Positions 37,511 through 45,869 of a stretch of DNA of 64,000 bases are shown one piece after another. Origin of the DNA: Polyangiaceae bacterium. GTDB taxonomy: Bacteria; Myxococcota_A; Polyangia; Polyangiales; Polyangiaceae. Below the pieces are notes generated by a model. It saw nothing but the letters and a program-made list of their open reading frames with translations, was not told where the DNA came from and made no database searches. The stretch is from assembly GCA_020633235.1 (NCBI GenBank), contig JACKEA010000004.1, positions 496,001 to 560,000 on the forward strand, given 5' to 3'. Numbering within the stretch: position 1 is the stretch's first letter; each line of letters opens with the position of its first letter. Both the position numbers and the translations under genes were made by a program.

Positions 37511-38314
37511 TCAGGTTTCGGCTGCGGGCCAGATGGCGACGGACTCCCGGAGCAGCCTCAGCATGTCGTCGTGCACAAAACCGTTGTCGAGCAGCACGTG
37601 GCCGCCATCGAGCACCGCTGGTCCGCCGTCCAGGTGAGATAGCGTCCCACCCGCCGAAAGCGCGATGGCCACGCCCGCCGCGAGGTCCCAGGTGCTGAGG
37701 CGCCGTTCCCAGAACGCGTCGTAGGTCCCGTCCGCCACCAGGCACACGTCGATCGCCGCCGAGCCACAGCGCCGCACCCCCTGAACGTTTCGCTTCACGT
37801 GAACGAAGCTGCCGAAGTTGTCGTCCGGAGAGCGGCTGAGATCGCGCGGAAATCCCGTGGCGACCAGGGCGCGACCCAGCTCTCGCGTCGGGCTCACGTG
37901 GCAGGGCTCACCGTTGCGCAGCGCCGGCCCGCCGCGATAGCCGGTCCAGGTGATGCCCAGCGCCGGAGCGACCACCGCCCCTGCGACCGGCTCCGTGCCC
38001 GCCATCAACCCCACGCTCACCGCCCAGAAGGGGTGCCCGTGGGCGTAGTTGTTGGTGCCGTCGATGGGGTCGCAGTACCAGACGCGCTCCGCCGTGCGGC
38101 TGCCGCCTTCTTCTTCTCCGAAGACGGGGATGCTCGGCGTGCGCTCGGCGAGCAGCTGGCGCAAGAGGCGTTCCGAGGCCAGGTCGAACTCCGTGACCAG
38201 ATCCGACTCGCCCTTCTCGCTCACCCGCATGGACTTGCGAAAGCCGGACAGCGCCAGGGAGCCGGCCTGGCTGGCCGCGTCGAGCGCGACCCCGGTGAGC
38301 TCTTCGAGGGTCAC
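37511..38314 (-). CDS. Inositol-monophosphatase-family phosphatase
   Basis: A 267-aa Mg-dependent sugar-phosphate phosphatase of the IMPase/SuhB/CysQ fold. Metal-binding motifs are present: IPVFGEEEGG (GEE), YCDPIDGTNNYAHG (DPIDGTxN) and LSTWDLAAGVAIA (WDxAAG). It could act on inositol phosphate, histidinol phosphate or PAP; motifs alone do not decide. The GTG start at 38314 overlaps the upstream TGA by 4 nt (GTGA); an ATG at 38332 is also in frame. It is the second gene of a cluster with the YchJ-like and signalling genes. Confidence 0.88.
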   Translation of the reverse strand: MTLEELTGVALDAASQAGSLALSGFRKSMRVSEKGESDLVTEFDLASERLLRQLLAERTPSIPVFGEEEGGSRTAERVWYCDPIDGTNNYAHGHPFWAVSVGLMAGTEPVAGAVVAPALGITWTGYRGGPALRNGEPCHVSPTRELGRALVATGFPRDLSRSPDDNFGSFVHVKRNVQGVRRCGSAAIDVCLVADGTYDAFWERRLSTWDLAAGVAIALSAGGTLSHLDGGPAVLDGGHVLLDNGFVHDDMLRLLRESVAIWPAAET

Positions 38315-38802
38315 GCGGCCTTGCCGCAGCACTTCTTGTATTTCTTACCGCTACCGCAGGGACATGGATCGTTACGCCCGACCTTGGGCCCCTCGTTCTT
38401 GATGGGCGGGCCCGCCAGCTGCTCGGCGTCGGCGAACTTCCACTTGCCGTCGCGCTTCTCGAAATGGGCGCGCTCGCGGTGTTCCACCGTCACGTTGCGG
38501 AGCTTGTACTTGGCGACGAACTCCACGGTGCCTTCCGTGTCCTCCGGGCCGCCCTTGTCCGTGGAGGTGACCTCCAGGCCCAGCCATTTGCTCTGCTTGC
38601 TCCACAGCTCCGTGCTCTTGCGGTCCACGTCCGCCGCCGCTTCCGGCGTGTGGGTGTCGAGCACGTAGTCGATCTCGCCGAGCACGTAGGCCGAGTAGCG
38701 CGAGCGCATCAGCGCTTCGGCCGTCTCCGGGGATTTCTCCCCTTTGATGAAAGGCAGGCAGTGGGTTTCCGTCGACTCGCCGATTCCGCAGACGCAGGGC
38801 AC
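38311..38802 (-). CDS. YchJ-like protein with SEC-C zinc motif
   Basis: A 163-aa protein of the UPF0225/YchJ type. The N-terminus has PCVCGIGEST and the block PETAEALMRSRYSAYVLGE characteristic of the family. The C-terminus is a SEC-C metal-binding motif (GRNDPCPCGSGKKYKKCC), as in SecA and related zinc-binding proteins. Function is unknown; an accessory role in protein handling has been suggested for SEC-C proteins. It lies 24 bp downstream of mpl and overlaps the phosphatase gene by 4 nt. Confidence 0.88.
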   Translation of the reverse strand: MPCVCGIGESTETHCLPFIKGEKSPETAEALMRSRYSAYVLGEIDYVLDTHTPEAAADVDRKSTELWSKQSKWLGLEVTSTDKGGPEDTEGTVEFVAKYKLRNVTVEHRERAHFEKRDGKWKFADAEQLAGPPIKNEGPKVGRNDPCPCGSGKKYKKCCGKAA

Positions 38803-38825
38803 GCTGTTCCTCCTGACAAGAGCCT

Positions 38826-40265
38826 TCAGCCGAGAGCCGAAAGCAGCTTGGCGTGGATGCCACCAAATGCGCCGTTCGACAATAGGGCGATGACGTCTCC
38901 GGGACGAGCGCGCGCGGTGAGCAGCGCCAAGATGGCATCCAAGCTCTCGTGGTTTTGCGTGGGTGTGCCCTTTGCGCCCAGCTCACGGGCCAGCCGCGCG
39001 GTGTCGAGGCGCTCGTCGTCCGCCAGGCCGGCGCGGCCGAGGGGGGCCAGGTGGACCTCGTCGGCATCGCCGAAGCTCTCGGCGTACGCCTGCTGGTGAA
39101 GGTTGCGGCAGGCCGTGGCGCTGCGGGGCTCGAATACCGCGAACAGCCGGCCCTCGGGATGCCGCTGGCGCAGCGCCATGAGCGTCTCGCGCACCGCCGT
39201 CGGGTGGTGCGCGAAGTCGTCGTACACGAAGATGCCGCCCGGCTCGCCGATCAGATCTTGCCGCCGCCGCACGCCCTCGAAGCGTGCCAGCGCGGTCGCC
39301 AGATCACCGAGGCGCGCGCCGTAGCCCTGCGCCGCCGCAGCGATGGCCGCCAGCGCGTTCTTGAGGTTGTGGCGTCCGGGTGAGGGCAGCACGAAGCGCC
39401 CCGCGGCCACACCGCCGGCGAACAGATCGAAGGTCGTGCCCTCGGGTCGATTCTCCGCCGGAGCCGCCAGCCAGTGGGGCGGCATGCCGTGCGTGCTCTC
39501 GCCTTCGAGGGCGTACCAACCCACGGGTGCCTTGGCGTGCGCGTTCACGATCTCGACCACCCGTGCATCTCCCGCGTTGGCCACGATGACGCCGCTCTCG
39601 GGCACCGTCGCCACGAAGCGGCGGAACGCTTCCAGGTAGCTCTCCTCCGTGGGGTAGATGTCGATGTGGTCGTGCTCGATGCTGGTGATGATGGCGACCT
39701 CGGCGCCGTAGTGGAGGAACTTCGCGGTCTTCTCGAAGTACGCCGTGTCGTACTCGTCGCCTTCCAGCACGAAGGGCACCGCCCGCATCTGGCTCAGGCG
39801 CCGCGGCTCCGTCTTGGCCGCGCGGAAGCTCTGCGAGAAGTTCTTGGGCAGGCCGCCGATCATGAAGCCGGGAGCGAGCCCCACGGCGTCCAACAGCCAC
39901 GCGGCCATGGCGCTGGTGGTGGTCTTGCCGTGGGTGCCGGCCACCACCAACGGCGCCGTTCCCCCGAGCGCGAAGCGCCGGAGCGCCCCGGCGATGTGGG
40001 TGACGTCCAACCCGCGCTCGAAGGCCGCCACGGCCTCCGGGTTGTTCTTGCGGCACACGTTGCCCACCACCACCAAGTCCGGTGCCGGATCGAGATGCGC
40101 CGCATCGAAGCCCGAGAGACACCGGACACCCCAAGACTCGAGAGCGGGACCCATCGGCGGGTCGAACGCCACGTCGCTCCCGCTGACGTCGTGGCCCAGC
40201 TCCTTCAAGAGCCCCGCCAATGATCCCATGCCGGTGCCCGCAACGGCGACGATATGAACGCGCAT
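38826..40265 (-). CDS. mpl: UDP-MurNAc:L-Ala-gamma-D-Glu-meso-DAP ligase Mpl
   Basis: A 479-aa Mur-ligase-family enzyme that reattaches recycled murein tripeptide to UDP-MurNAc with ATP, in the cytoplasm. N-terminal VHIVAVAGTGMGSLAGLLKE is the UDP-binding Rossmann motif. VAGTHGKTTTSAMAAWLLD is the ATP P-loop. SIEHDHIDIYPT and DDFAHHPTAVRETL are typical of Mpl. MIGGLPKNFSQSFR and FVLEGDEYDTAYFEKTAKF also match Mpl rather than MurC. It is divergent from metF across 102 bp. Confidence 0.92.
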   Translation of the reverse strand: MRVHIVAVAGTGMGSLAGLLKELGHDVSGSDVAFDPPMGPALESWGVRCLSGFDAAHLDPAPDLVVVGNVCRKNNPEAVAAFERGLDVTHIAGALRRFALGGTAPLVVAGTHGKTTTSAMAAWLLDAVGLAPGFMIGGLPKNFSQSFRAAKTEPRRLSQMRAVPFVLEGDEYDTAYFEKTAKFLHYGAEVAIITSIEHDHIDIYPTEESYLEAFRRFVATVPESGVIVANAGDARVVEIVNAHAKAPVGWYALEGESTHGMPPHWLAAPAENRPEGTTFDLFAGGVAAGRFVLPSPGRHNLKNALAAIAAAAQGYGARLGDLATALARFEGVRRRQDLIGEPGGIFVYDDFAHHPTAVRETLMALRQRHPEGRLFAVFEPRSATACRNLHQQAYAESFGDADEVHLAPLGRAGLADDERLDTARLARELGAKGTPTQNHESLDAILALLTARARPGDVIALLSNGAFGGIHAKLLSALG

Positions 40266-40367
40266 GCTCGCCAACAGCCAATCGGCGACACTCCCCACGA
40301 TGTCAAGCATTTGGGGAGGGTGGGTTGGCAAGCGCCGCGCTCGGCTGCTAGTGCTCTCTCCTTCCGT

Positions 40368-41228
40368 ATGCGCCTTGCAGAAAAGATCACCGCCAACGGT
40401 CCTTCGTTCTCCTTCGAGTTCTTTCCGCCCAAGGACGAAGAAGGCAAAGACCGCCTGTTCGCTACCATCGCCCACCTCAAGGATTACGATCCGACCTTCG
40501 TTTCCGTGACTTACGGAGCCGGCGGCAGCACCCGCAAGCTCACCTTGGAGCTGGTGTGCCGCATCCAGGCGGAAGCCAACCTGGAGAGCATGGCGCACCT
40601 CACCTGCGTGGGCGCTTCGCGTGAGGAGATCGCTCATGTGCTCGATCAGCTGAGAGACAGCAAGATCGACAACGTGCTGGCCCTGCGCGGGGATCCGCCC
40701 AAGGGGGACACGGCGTTCGTCCCGGTGGCAGACGGCTTCTCCCACGCGTCGGAGCTCATCCAGTTCATCCGGGCGGATTGGGACTTTTGCCTCGCCGGCG
40801 CCTGCTATCCGGAAAAGCACCCGGAAGCGTCGGATGCGGACACGGATCTGCAAAACCTCAAGCGCAAGGTGGACGCCGGCGCGGAGTTTCTGGTTTCTCA
40901 GCTGTTCTTCGACGAGAAGGACTTCTTTTCGTTCGTGAAGCGCGCCCGGGCCGCGGGCATCGAACGGCCCATCTTGGCCGGTATCATGCCGATCACGAAC
41001 TTGAAGCAGGTCAAGCGCTTCACCGCCATGTGTGGCGCGCACATTCCGGAAGATCTACTCGCGCGTCTGGAGGCCACCGGCGGCGACGCAGAGCAAGTGC
41101 GCCGCATCGGTATCGAGCACGCCACGAAGCAGTGCCGAGCGCTGCTCGAAGGGGGCGCGCAGGGCATCCACTTCTACACGCTGAACCGCTCGCACGCGAC
41201 GGTCGACATCCTGGAAGCGATTCGCTGA
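40368..41228 (+). CDS. metF: 5,10-methylenetetrahydrofolate reductase
   Basis: A 286-aa FAD-dependent MetF that reduces methylene-THF to methyl-THF for methionine synthesis. Conserved blocks: SFEFFPPKDEEGKDRLF, FVSVTYGAGGSTRKLTLELV, AHLTCVGASREEI, NVLALRGDPPKGD, LAGACYPEKHPEA, FLVSQLFFDEKDFFSFV and ILAGIMPITNLKQVKRF. Normal length. The TGA stop is the first three bases of the 74-bp palindromic repeat copy E, which spans to the stop of the convergent GNAT gene. Confidence 0.96.
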   Translation: MRLAEKITANGPSFSFEFFPPKDEEGKDRLFATIAHLKDYDPTFVSVTYGAGGSTRKLTLELVCRIQAEANLESMAHLTCVGASREEIAHVLDQLRDSKIDNVLALRGDPPKGDTAFVPVADGFSHASELIQFIRADWDFCLAGACYPEKHPEASDADTDLQNLKRKVDAGAEFLVSQLFFDEKDFFSFVKRARAAGIERPILAGIMPITNLKQVKRFTAMCGAHIPEDLLARLEATGGDAEQVRRIGIEHATKQCRALLEGGAQGIHFYTLNRSHATVDILEAIR

Positions 41229-41299
41229 CGCGACGGGATTCGCGCCGCACCAACATACATTTGCATCTGGATGTTGGTTCGCCGCGGAACCTCGCGTCA
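41226..41299. repeat. Dispersed palindromic repeat, best full copy E, between two convergent stops
   Basis: An imperfect inverted repeat of about 30-bp arms: TGACGCGA at 41226 and its complement TCGCGTCA ending at 41299, inner perfect arms ACCAACAT (41249-41256) and ATGTTGGT (41271-41278), loop 14 nt. The terminal bases supply the TGA of metF and of the convergent GNAT gene. The right arm carries the core GGTTCGCCGCGGAACC. It is well placed to be a bidirectional terminator. Confidence 0.88.
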
Positions 41300-41779
41300 C
41301 GGATGCGCGACCGGCTTCTCCAAGGACAGGCGCGCCGCGGGCTTGAACCCGGAGCGCTGGAAGAAGCGGATCAGCTCCAGCTGATCCCAGGACACCTGCG
41401 TTTCCAGTCGCTCGATGCCCAGGGCGGCCAAGTTCATCTCGAGCTGGCGGAGCAGCGCGCGGGCCACGTGCTGATTGACGTAGGCCGGCGCCACGCCCAC
41501 GGAGTCGAGAATGGCGACGGGCTCCGGCACGCCGAACTCGCCATAGTACAGGCGGCCCATCATGAAGCCGGCGGGCTCGCCGTCGACGAGGGCCGCCAGC
41601 GAAATGCGCACGCCGGTGTCCTTCTCCGACTCCGCGAGCTTGACCTTGTAGTACTCGCGGCGATTGCGCCCGGCGTGCTTTTCGTCGATGCGCACGATCC
41701 AATCCAGATCGTCGCTGCGTAGGCTCCGCACCTCGACGTGATCGGTCTCCAGCGTCCCCGGTTCGCGTTCCATTTCCAT
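41297..41779 (-). CDS. GNAT-family N-acetyltransferase
   Basis: A 160-aa GNAT fold. VRSLRSDDLDWIVRID is the typical beta1-alpha1 opening. VAILDSVGVAPAYVNQHVAR followed by ALLRQLE corresponds to the acetyl-CoA-binding motif A, although the Q/RxxGxG/A loop is modified (NQHVAR). IRFFQRSGFKPAARL is the usual final motif. The substrate is unknown. The stop codon lies inside repeat copy E. Confidence 0.82.
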   Translation of the reverse strand: MEMEREPGTLETDHVEVRSLRSDDLDWIVRIDEKHAGRNRREYYKVKLAESEKDTGVRISLAALVDGEPAGFMMGRLYYGEFGVPEPVAILDSVGVAPAYVNQHVARALLRQLEMNLAALGIERLETQVSWDQLELIRFFQRSGFKPAARLSLEKPVAHP

Positions 41780-41855
41780 CGCTTCTCTCCCTCGGCAGAC
41801 TCTACACGGTTGCTACTCCGCGGATTTGCGGAGCCCAGGCCCGGCGTGATCGCCG

Positions 41856-42389
41856 TCAGTCGAACAAGCGCTGGGCGCGCTGGGCCACGGCGTTTCGCAA
41901 CGCGTCGATGCGCGGCGCATGGCGCTGCTCGAGGGCCTGCCACTCCGCCAAGATCCCTCCCACCACGCGCTCGCGTTCCAGTGCGGGTGTGACCTCGTCG
42001 GTGATCGGAAACAGGCCCTCGCGCTCGGCGCCATCGTGGTGCTCTTCCAAGTGCTTGTAGGTCGCCTCGGCGTCCAGCAGGGCGAGCACGGCGCGGCGGT
42101 CCGGTGCGGCCGTGGAGAGCGCCGTCAGTCGCTGCTCGATGGCGTCGAGGTGCGCGCGCATCTTCTCGTGCTGTCCGGTGTACAGCACCTTCGGCCATTT
42201 CTTCACGGGCGGCAGCAGCGGCAGCACCCGCGTCTCTTCGTGGTGCATGTGGATCGCGAGGAGCTCGCGATAGATCGCGAGGAGCTCGCGAGCGGCGTTC
42301 ACGTCGAGGAGCAGGAGCGCCTCTTGGTGCAAAAGGAACAGGTCCTCGAGCACGCCGTGGAGCCTCAGCAGATCGCGGAACGAGGCCAT
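41856..42389 (-). CDS. Hemerythrin HHE-domain protein
   Basis: A 177-aa all-helical protein with hemerythrin-like metal-ligand positions: LRLHGVLEDLFLLHQEALLL, LAIHMHHEETRVLPLL, GQHEKMRAHLD and HLEEHHDGAEREGLFP. Such proteins bind a di-iron centre for O2, NO or oxidative-stress sensing. Start ATG 42389 (MASFRDLLRLHG) is preferred over the longer frame, which adds unrelated residues. A direct 19-bp duplication at about 42254-42292 encodes the ELLAI repeat. It is divergent from the transpeptidase-like gene. Confidence 0.82.
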   Translation of the reverse strand: MASFRDLLRLHGVLEDLFLLHQEALLLLDVNAARELLAIYRELLAIHMHHEETRVLPLLPPVKKWPKVLYTGQHEKMRAHLDAIEQRLTALSTAAPDRRAVLALLDAEATYKHLEEHHDGAEREGLFPITDEVTPALERERVVGGILAEWQALEQRHAPRIDALRNAVAQRAQRLFD

Positions 42390-42511
42390 GAACGGCTCGC
42401 TTATCGAGGCTCGGGGTGCGCGGGAAGGAGGGCCATCAGCTGAGCGCGTGTTCAGCTGCCGGAGGCCCCGAAAATTGGGCCAAACCGCGAGCCCCATGCC
42501 ACCCCGTGGCC

Positions 42512-43846
42512 ATGGCACGACGCGCGCGTACGAAAAGAATCTGGGCCCTGGCCCCGCTCGCGGCCTTGCTCATGTTGGGTTGCACCGGCAAGGGCGAGGA
42601 CGCGCCCGCTCTGAATAAACCTTCGGACGAGGGAGAGATCCCGAGCGTCCCGGTCCCGCCCGCCAATGGCCCGAAGCTCGGCGCCATCGGCGAGATCGTT
42701 CCCGTGCTCGAGCGTCCGGCGCAGACCGGACGGCAGCTCGGCTACTTGCACGCGGGAGCCTTGGTGGCTCGCGCCGAGGAGCCGTACTCGAAGGACGGCT
42801 GCGAAGGCGGTTGGTATCCAATTCGGCCCAAGGGCTTCGTGTGTGCGGGAGAGACCGCGACCACGGATCTGAAGCATCCCACGCTGGTGGCGATGTCCCT
42901 CCAGCCGAAGCTGGATCAAACGCTGCCGTACACCTACGCGCGAGCGCGTAAGGATACGCCGCTGTACGAGCGGGACCCCGACAAGGACAACGCCGTTCGC
43001 GAGGTGGGCAAGCTGCGCGACCGCAGCGTGCTCGCGGTGGTGGGCTCCTGGTCGGCTCTGGATCCCGACGGCAAGATGCAGCGACTGGGGCTGACGACGA
43101 GCGGTCGCTTCGTTCGCGCCGCGGATCTCGAGCCCATCAAGGGCAGCGACTTCAAGGGCGTGGAGATCGACGGCAAGGCCGACTTGCCCCTCGGTTTCGT
43201 GGTCAAGCGGGGCATCCGCTTCTGGGACGTGGAAAAGGGCGACGCCGACAAGCTGGGCAAGGTCGACTACCACGCCGTTCTGCAGCTCACCGGTCGCTTC
43301 CGCACCGTGGGCCCGATGAAGTATTGGGCCACCGCCGACAACAAGTACGTGCGCCACCGCGACGTGACCGTCGTCCGCAAGCGCAACGTGTGGCCGGACT
43401 TTGCGACCGGCGATCAGAAGTGGATCGACGTGAGCATCGTGACGGGCACCATGGTGCTGTACGAAGGTCGCAAGCCGTTGTTCGTCACGCTGGTGAGCGT
43501 TGGCCGGGATCGTCTGGGTGATCCGCAGAGCTCTGCGAGCACCGCCCAGGGCGTGTTCGACGTGGTGGGCAAGCACATCACCGCGCCCAAGGTGGATCCC
43601 AAGAACATCGCCGACTACTTCGACGTGTACGACCCGCCCTGGGCCATCGAGCTATCCAGCGGGCAGCTCTTGCACGCGGCGCTGTGGCACAACCGCTTCG
43701 GCATCGAGCACGGCCTGGGCAACGTCCAGATGTCTCCGGCGGACGCGCTCCGCGTGTGGAGCTGGGTCGACCCCGCGGTGCCCGAAGGCTGGCACGGCGT
43801 GACGCAGCCGGCGGAAAAGAAGACGATCGTCGTCGTGCGCAAGTGA
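42512..43846 (+). CDS. L,D-transpeptidase-like (YkuD) lipoprotein lacking the catalytic Cys
   Basis: A 444-aa lipoprotein (signal PLAALLMLGC) with SH3-like segments in the middle (VPVLERPAQTGRQLGYLHAG, GWYPIRPKGFVC) and a C-terminal YkuD-like domain: VSIVTGTMVLYEGRKPLFVT, ASTAQGVFDVVGKHITAP and HAALWHNRFGIEHG. The catalytic motif, normally SHGCxN/R, reads IEHGLGNVQMSPADA, with no Cys and two extra residues. It therefore probably does not form 3-3 cross-links by the usual thiol chemistry; a binding or modified role is more likely (inference). Confidence 0.82.
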   Translation: MARRARTKRIWALAPLAALLMLGCTGKGEDAPALNKPSDEGEIPSVPVPPANGPKLGAIGEIVPVLERPAQTGRQLGYLHAGALVARAEEPYSKDGCEGGWYPIRPKGFVCAGETATTDLKHPTLVAMSLQPKLDQTLPYTYARARKDTPLYERDPDKDNAVREVGKLRDRSVLAVVGSWSALDPDGKMQRLGLTTSGRFVRAADLEPIKGSDFKGVEIDGKADLPLGFVVKRGIRFWDVEKGDADKLGKVDYHAVLQLTGRFRTVGPMKYWATADNKYVRHRDVTVVRKRNVWPDFATGDQKWIDVSIVTGTMVLYEGRKPLFVTLVSVGRDRLGDPQSSASTAQGVFDVVGKHITAPKVDPKNIADYFDVYDPPWAIELSSGQLLHAALWHNRFGIEHGLGNVQMSPADALRVWSWVDPAVPEGWHGVTQPAEKKTIVVVRK

Positions 43847-43870
43847 GCGCGCGGCGTTCGCCGGAGGGCG

Positions 43871-44443
43871 TCACGCGGGCTCGAAGTCCCGATACACATC
43901 GCCGAGCGTGAGCTGCGCACCGATGGATTGCACCTCGAGCGGCGCGGCCGGCTCCCGCGCCTCGAGGGTTTCCCACGTGCCATCCGGCTTGCGGCGGTGG
44001 ACGGAGATGTGGGGCTCTCGATGCGACACGATGACGATCTCTTTGAGGCTCGGCAAGGTCTTGTAGATGTCGAGCTTGGCGCCCTTGTCATAGGTTTCAG
44101 TCGATGGGCTGGTGACTTCGATGACCACGATGGGATTCGTGGCTGCCAGCGGATCGTCAGCGGCGCGCACGACCTTCCCGCAGATGATTGCCCCATCCGG
44201 GTACGTCGTGACGTCGGCCGTCGCCACGCGTACGCGAAGATCCGACGTGTAGGCCCTGCACCCCGAGGGCAGCTGGTTGCCCAGAAGTCGGAGCACCGAA
44301 GCCGCAAGCGCGGCGTGCTCTGGCGTACCTCCCGCCATCGCGTAGATCTCCCCGGCGATGAACTCGTGGCGGACCGGGCTGTGCTCTTCGAGCAGCACGT
44401 ACTCCGTGTATGCGTAGCTATGGATCGGACCGGGCAGGGACAT
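43871..44443 (-). CDS. Uma2-family (DUF820) putative nuclease
   Basis: A 190-aa Uma2/DUF820 protein with PD-(D/E)XK nuclease-like topology. HEFIAGEIYAMAGGTPEHA, TYPDGAIICGKV, IVVIEVTSPSTETYDKGAKL and EIVIVSHREPHISVHRR match the family order. The Asp, Glu and Lys positions are retained. Cellular roles are unknown; the family is often multicopy and mobile in bacteria with large genomes. ATG 44443 is chosen because homology begins there. Confidence 0.88.
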   Translation of the reverse strand: MSLPGPIHSYAYTEYVLLEEHSPVRHEFIAGEIYAMAGGTPEHAALAASVLRLLGNQLPSGCRAYTSDLRVRVATADVTTYPDGAIICGKVVRAADDPLAATNPIVVIEVTSPSTETYDKGAKLDIYKTLPSLKEIVIVSHREPHISVHRRKPDGTWETLEAREPAAPLEVQSIGAQLTLGDVYRDFEPA

Positions 44444-44525
44444 GAGCAACGATCCGAGGGTAGCACCCTGCACGCAGAGGGCCCAGGTGGGCTGGAGGTG
44501 AGCCCCGACGCCGTGCCCGCGGGCT

Positions 44526-45512
44526 CTACAGGACAATCAGCTCGCAGGCCGTGCCTTCGAGCGCCGACAGCTTCTCGAACAGATCCTGCGCCAGCGCGTC
44601 CAGCGCGTCGCGCGGCAAGCTGCCTTCCACCGTCATCTGGACCGAGTAACTGTCCTCCACGTAGCGGACCACCACGCCTTGAACTTGGATGCGATGGACG
44701 CCGAACTCTTCCTCGACCTCGGGCAGCGCCTCGTGCGTCAGCGGCGGAGCGTAGCGTCGTTCGTAGACGTCCAAATCGCCGACCGACTCGCCCTTCTCGG
44801 CGCGTTGGAACACTTCGTCGTCCGGGTATTTTCGAGCCCAGAGGGCCTGTTCGAGCTCCCAGAGCTGATTGGGCCTGCCATCGCTGCGCCGAACCTCCCA
44901 GCGCGGCCAATCACGCTCGGTGAGCCGCACCCATTCCCAAGTCGCCAGCTCGAGGCGCCAGTCGTCGATGTTCTCCACGAGGGAAGCACCGTGACCGCGA
45001 GCGAGCTTGCCACGCTCGACCACGATCGAGGCGCCGTCCTCGCTCAGACGGGCTTGGTGGCTGTGGATCCAACCCGGTGCGGTGCCATGGCATTGCACCG
45101 ACGCCATCGAGAACGTTTCGAGATCGAGCACGAACACGGGCGTGGTCTCGGGCCTGCGGTCCGCCGGGTAGCCGAGACAACCGATGATCACCAAGCGCCC
45201 ACCGACCCGCGTGGCCGAGTGGAAGTCTGTCGGGGGGAATACCTCCCGCGGGTAGCCGTAGATGTCGATGCGCCCATCGGGATGCCGCACCACGACGTCG
45301 TTGTAGATGAAGAAATCGGGGTCGTAGTGGTCTTCGTGCTCCCCCGCGACGAGCACGACGCGGCCGTCCTCGAGCTCCGTCGTGCTCTGCCCGAAGCGCG
45401 AGAAACACCAGCCCGGCCCCGCCGCGAACGCCGACGGCCCAGCGAAGCGCTCGTTGGCTTGGTACGCGCTGAGCTCGGATCTCACCAGCCACTCCCACAC
45501 GGGATTGCTCAT
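44526..45512 (-). CDS. Conserved hypothetical, beta-propeller-like
   Basis: A 328-aa soluble protein with recurring strand-like blocks (TTELEDGRVVLVAGEHEDHY, VVRHPDGRIDIYGYPREVFP, RVGGRLVIIGCLGYPADRRP) compatible with a short propeller (kelch-like). Function unknown; no signal peptide. Similar standalone proteins occur in myxobacteria. It overlaps no neighbour; its start is 357 bp from the next reverse gene, across a region holding repeat F and a paralog remnant. Confidence 0.7.
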   Translation of the reverse strand: MSNPVWEWLVRSELSAYQANERFAGPSAFAAGPGWCFSRFGQSTTELEDGRVVLVAGEHEDHYDPDFFIYNDVVVRHPDGRIDIYGYPREVFPPTDFHSATRVGGRLVIIGCLGYPADRRPETTPVFVLDLETFSMASVQCHGTAPGWIHSHQARLSEDGASIVVERGKLARGHGASLVENIDDWRLELATWEWVRLTERDWPRWEVRRSDGRPNQLWELEQALWARKYPDDEVFQRAEKGESVGDLDVYERRYAPPLTHEALPEVEEEFGVHRIQVQGVVVRYVEDSYSVQMTVEGSLPRDALDALAQDLFEKLSALEGTACELIVL

Positions 45513-45678
45513 GAGCTCGGGGTTCGAGCCTCCCAGGCTGGGCGAACGCCATTTTGCGAATAGCGCGGGCGCGAGCGGAGGCTCGGGGTCGTCGGCTACG
45601 CGCGCAGGATCTCACTTCAATCCGCCGGGCGGAAGCTCAGGGTGCGCTTCACTGACGAAGGTTGGAGGGCGCAACGTG

Positions 45679-45762
45679 TGGTTCCGCGGCGGACCAACAA
45701 CCAAACGGATCAGGGCTGGGCGACGGGCGCGATGGACGGCGAGCTTTCGCGGTACGGGGGCG
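45679..45762 (-). repeat. Dispersed palindromic repeat, copy F, with bcrD-tail-like extension
   Basis: GGTTCCGCGGCGGACC at 45680-45695 is the reverse-strand core. The adjoining 50 bp match the 3' end of bcrD and its repeat (58474-58524) at about 47 of 50 positions by hand. Beyond it, GATGGACGGCG and TTTCGCGG also recur in copy G. Confidence 0.75.
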
Positions 45763-45766
45763 CCCC

Positions 45767-45830
45767 GGCGTCGTTCGCGCGCCGTCAGCGGCGCTTCCCG
45801 TCAACCGGTCTGGCTGGAGCTACTCGCGTC
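45767..45830 (-). pseudogene. Remnant of a paralog of the 45870-47063 gene
   Basis: TTCCCGTCAACCGGTCTGGC and flanking bases at 45795-45825 repeat 46127-46157 (about 29 of 31 identical), with weaker similarity on either side. On the reverse strand it reads LQPDRLTGSAADGA against FQPDRLTGTAADDVW in the intact neighbour, preceded by a stop. It looks like a decayed propeller-repeat fragment. Confidence 0.5.
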
Positions 45831-45869
45831 AGGCTGACTTCCGACCCGCTCGTGACGCCAGCGACCAAC

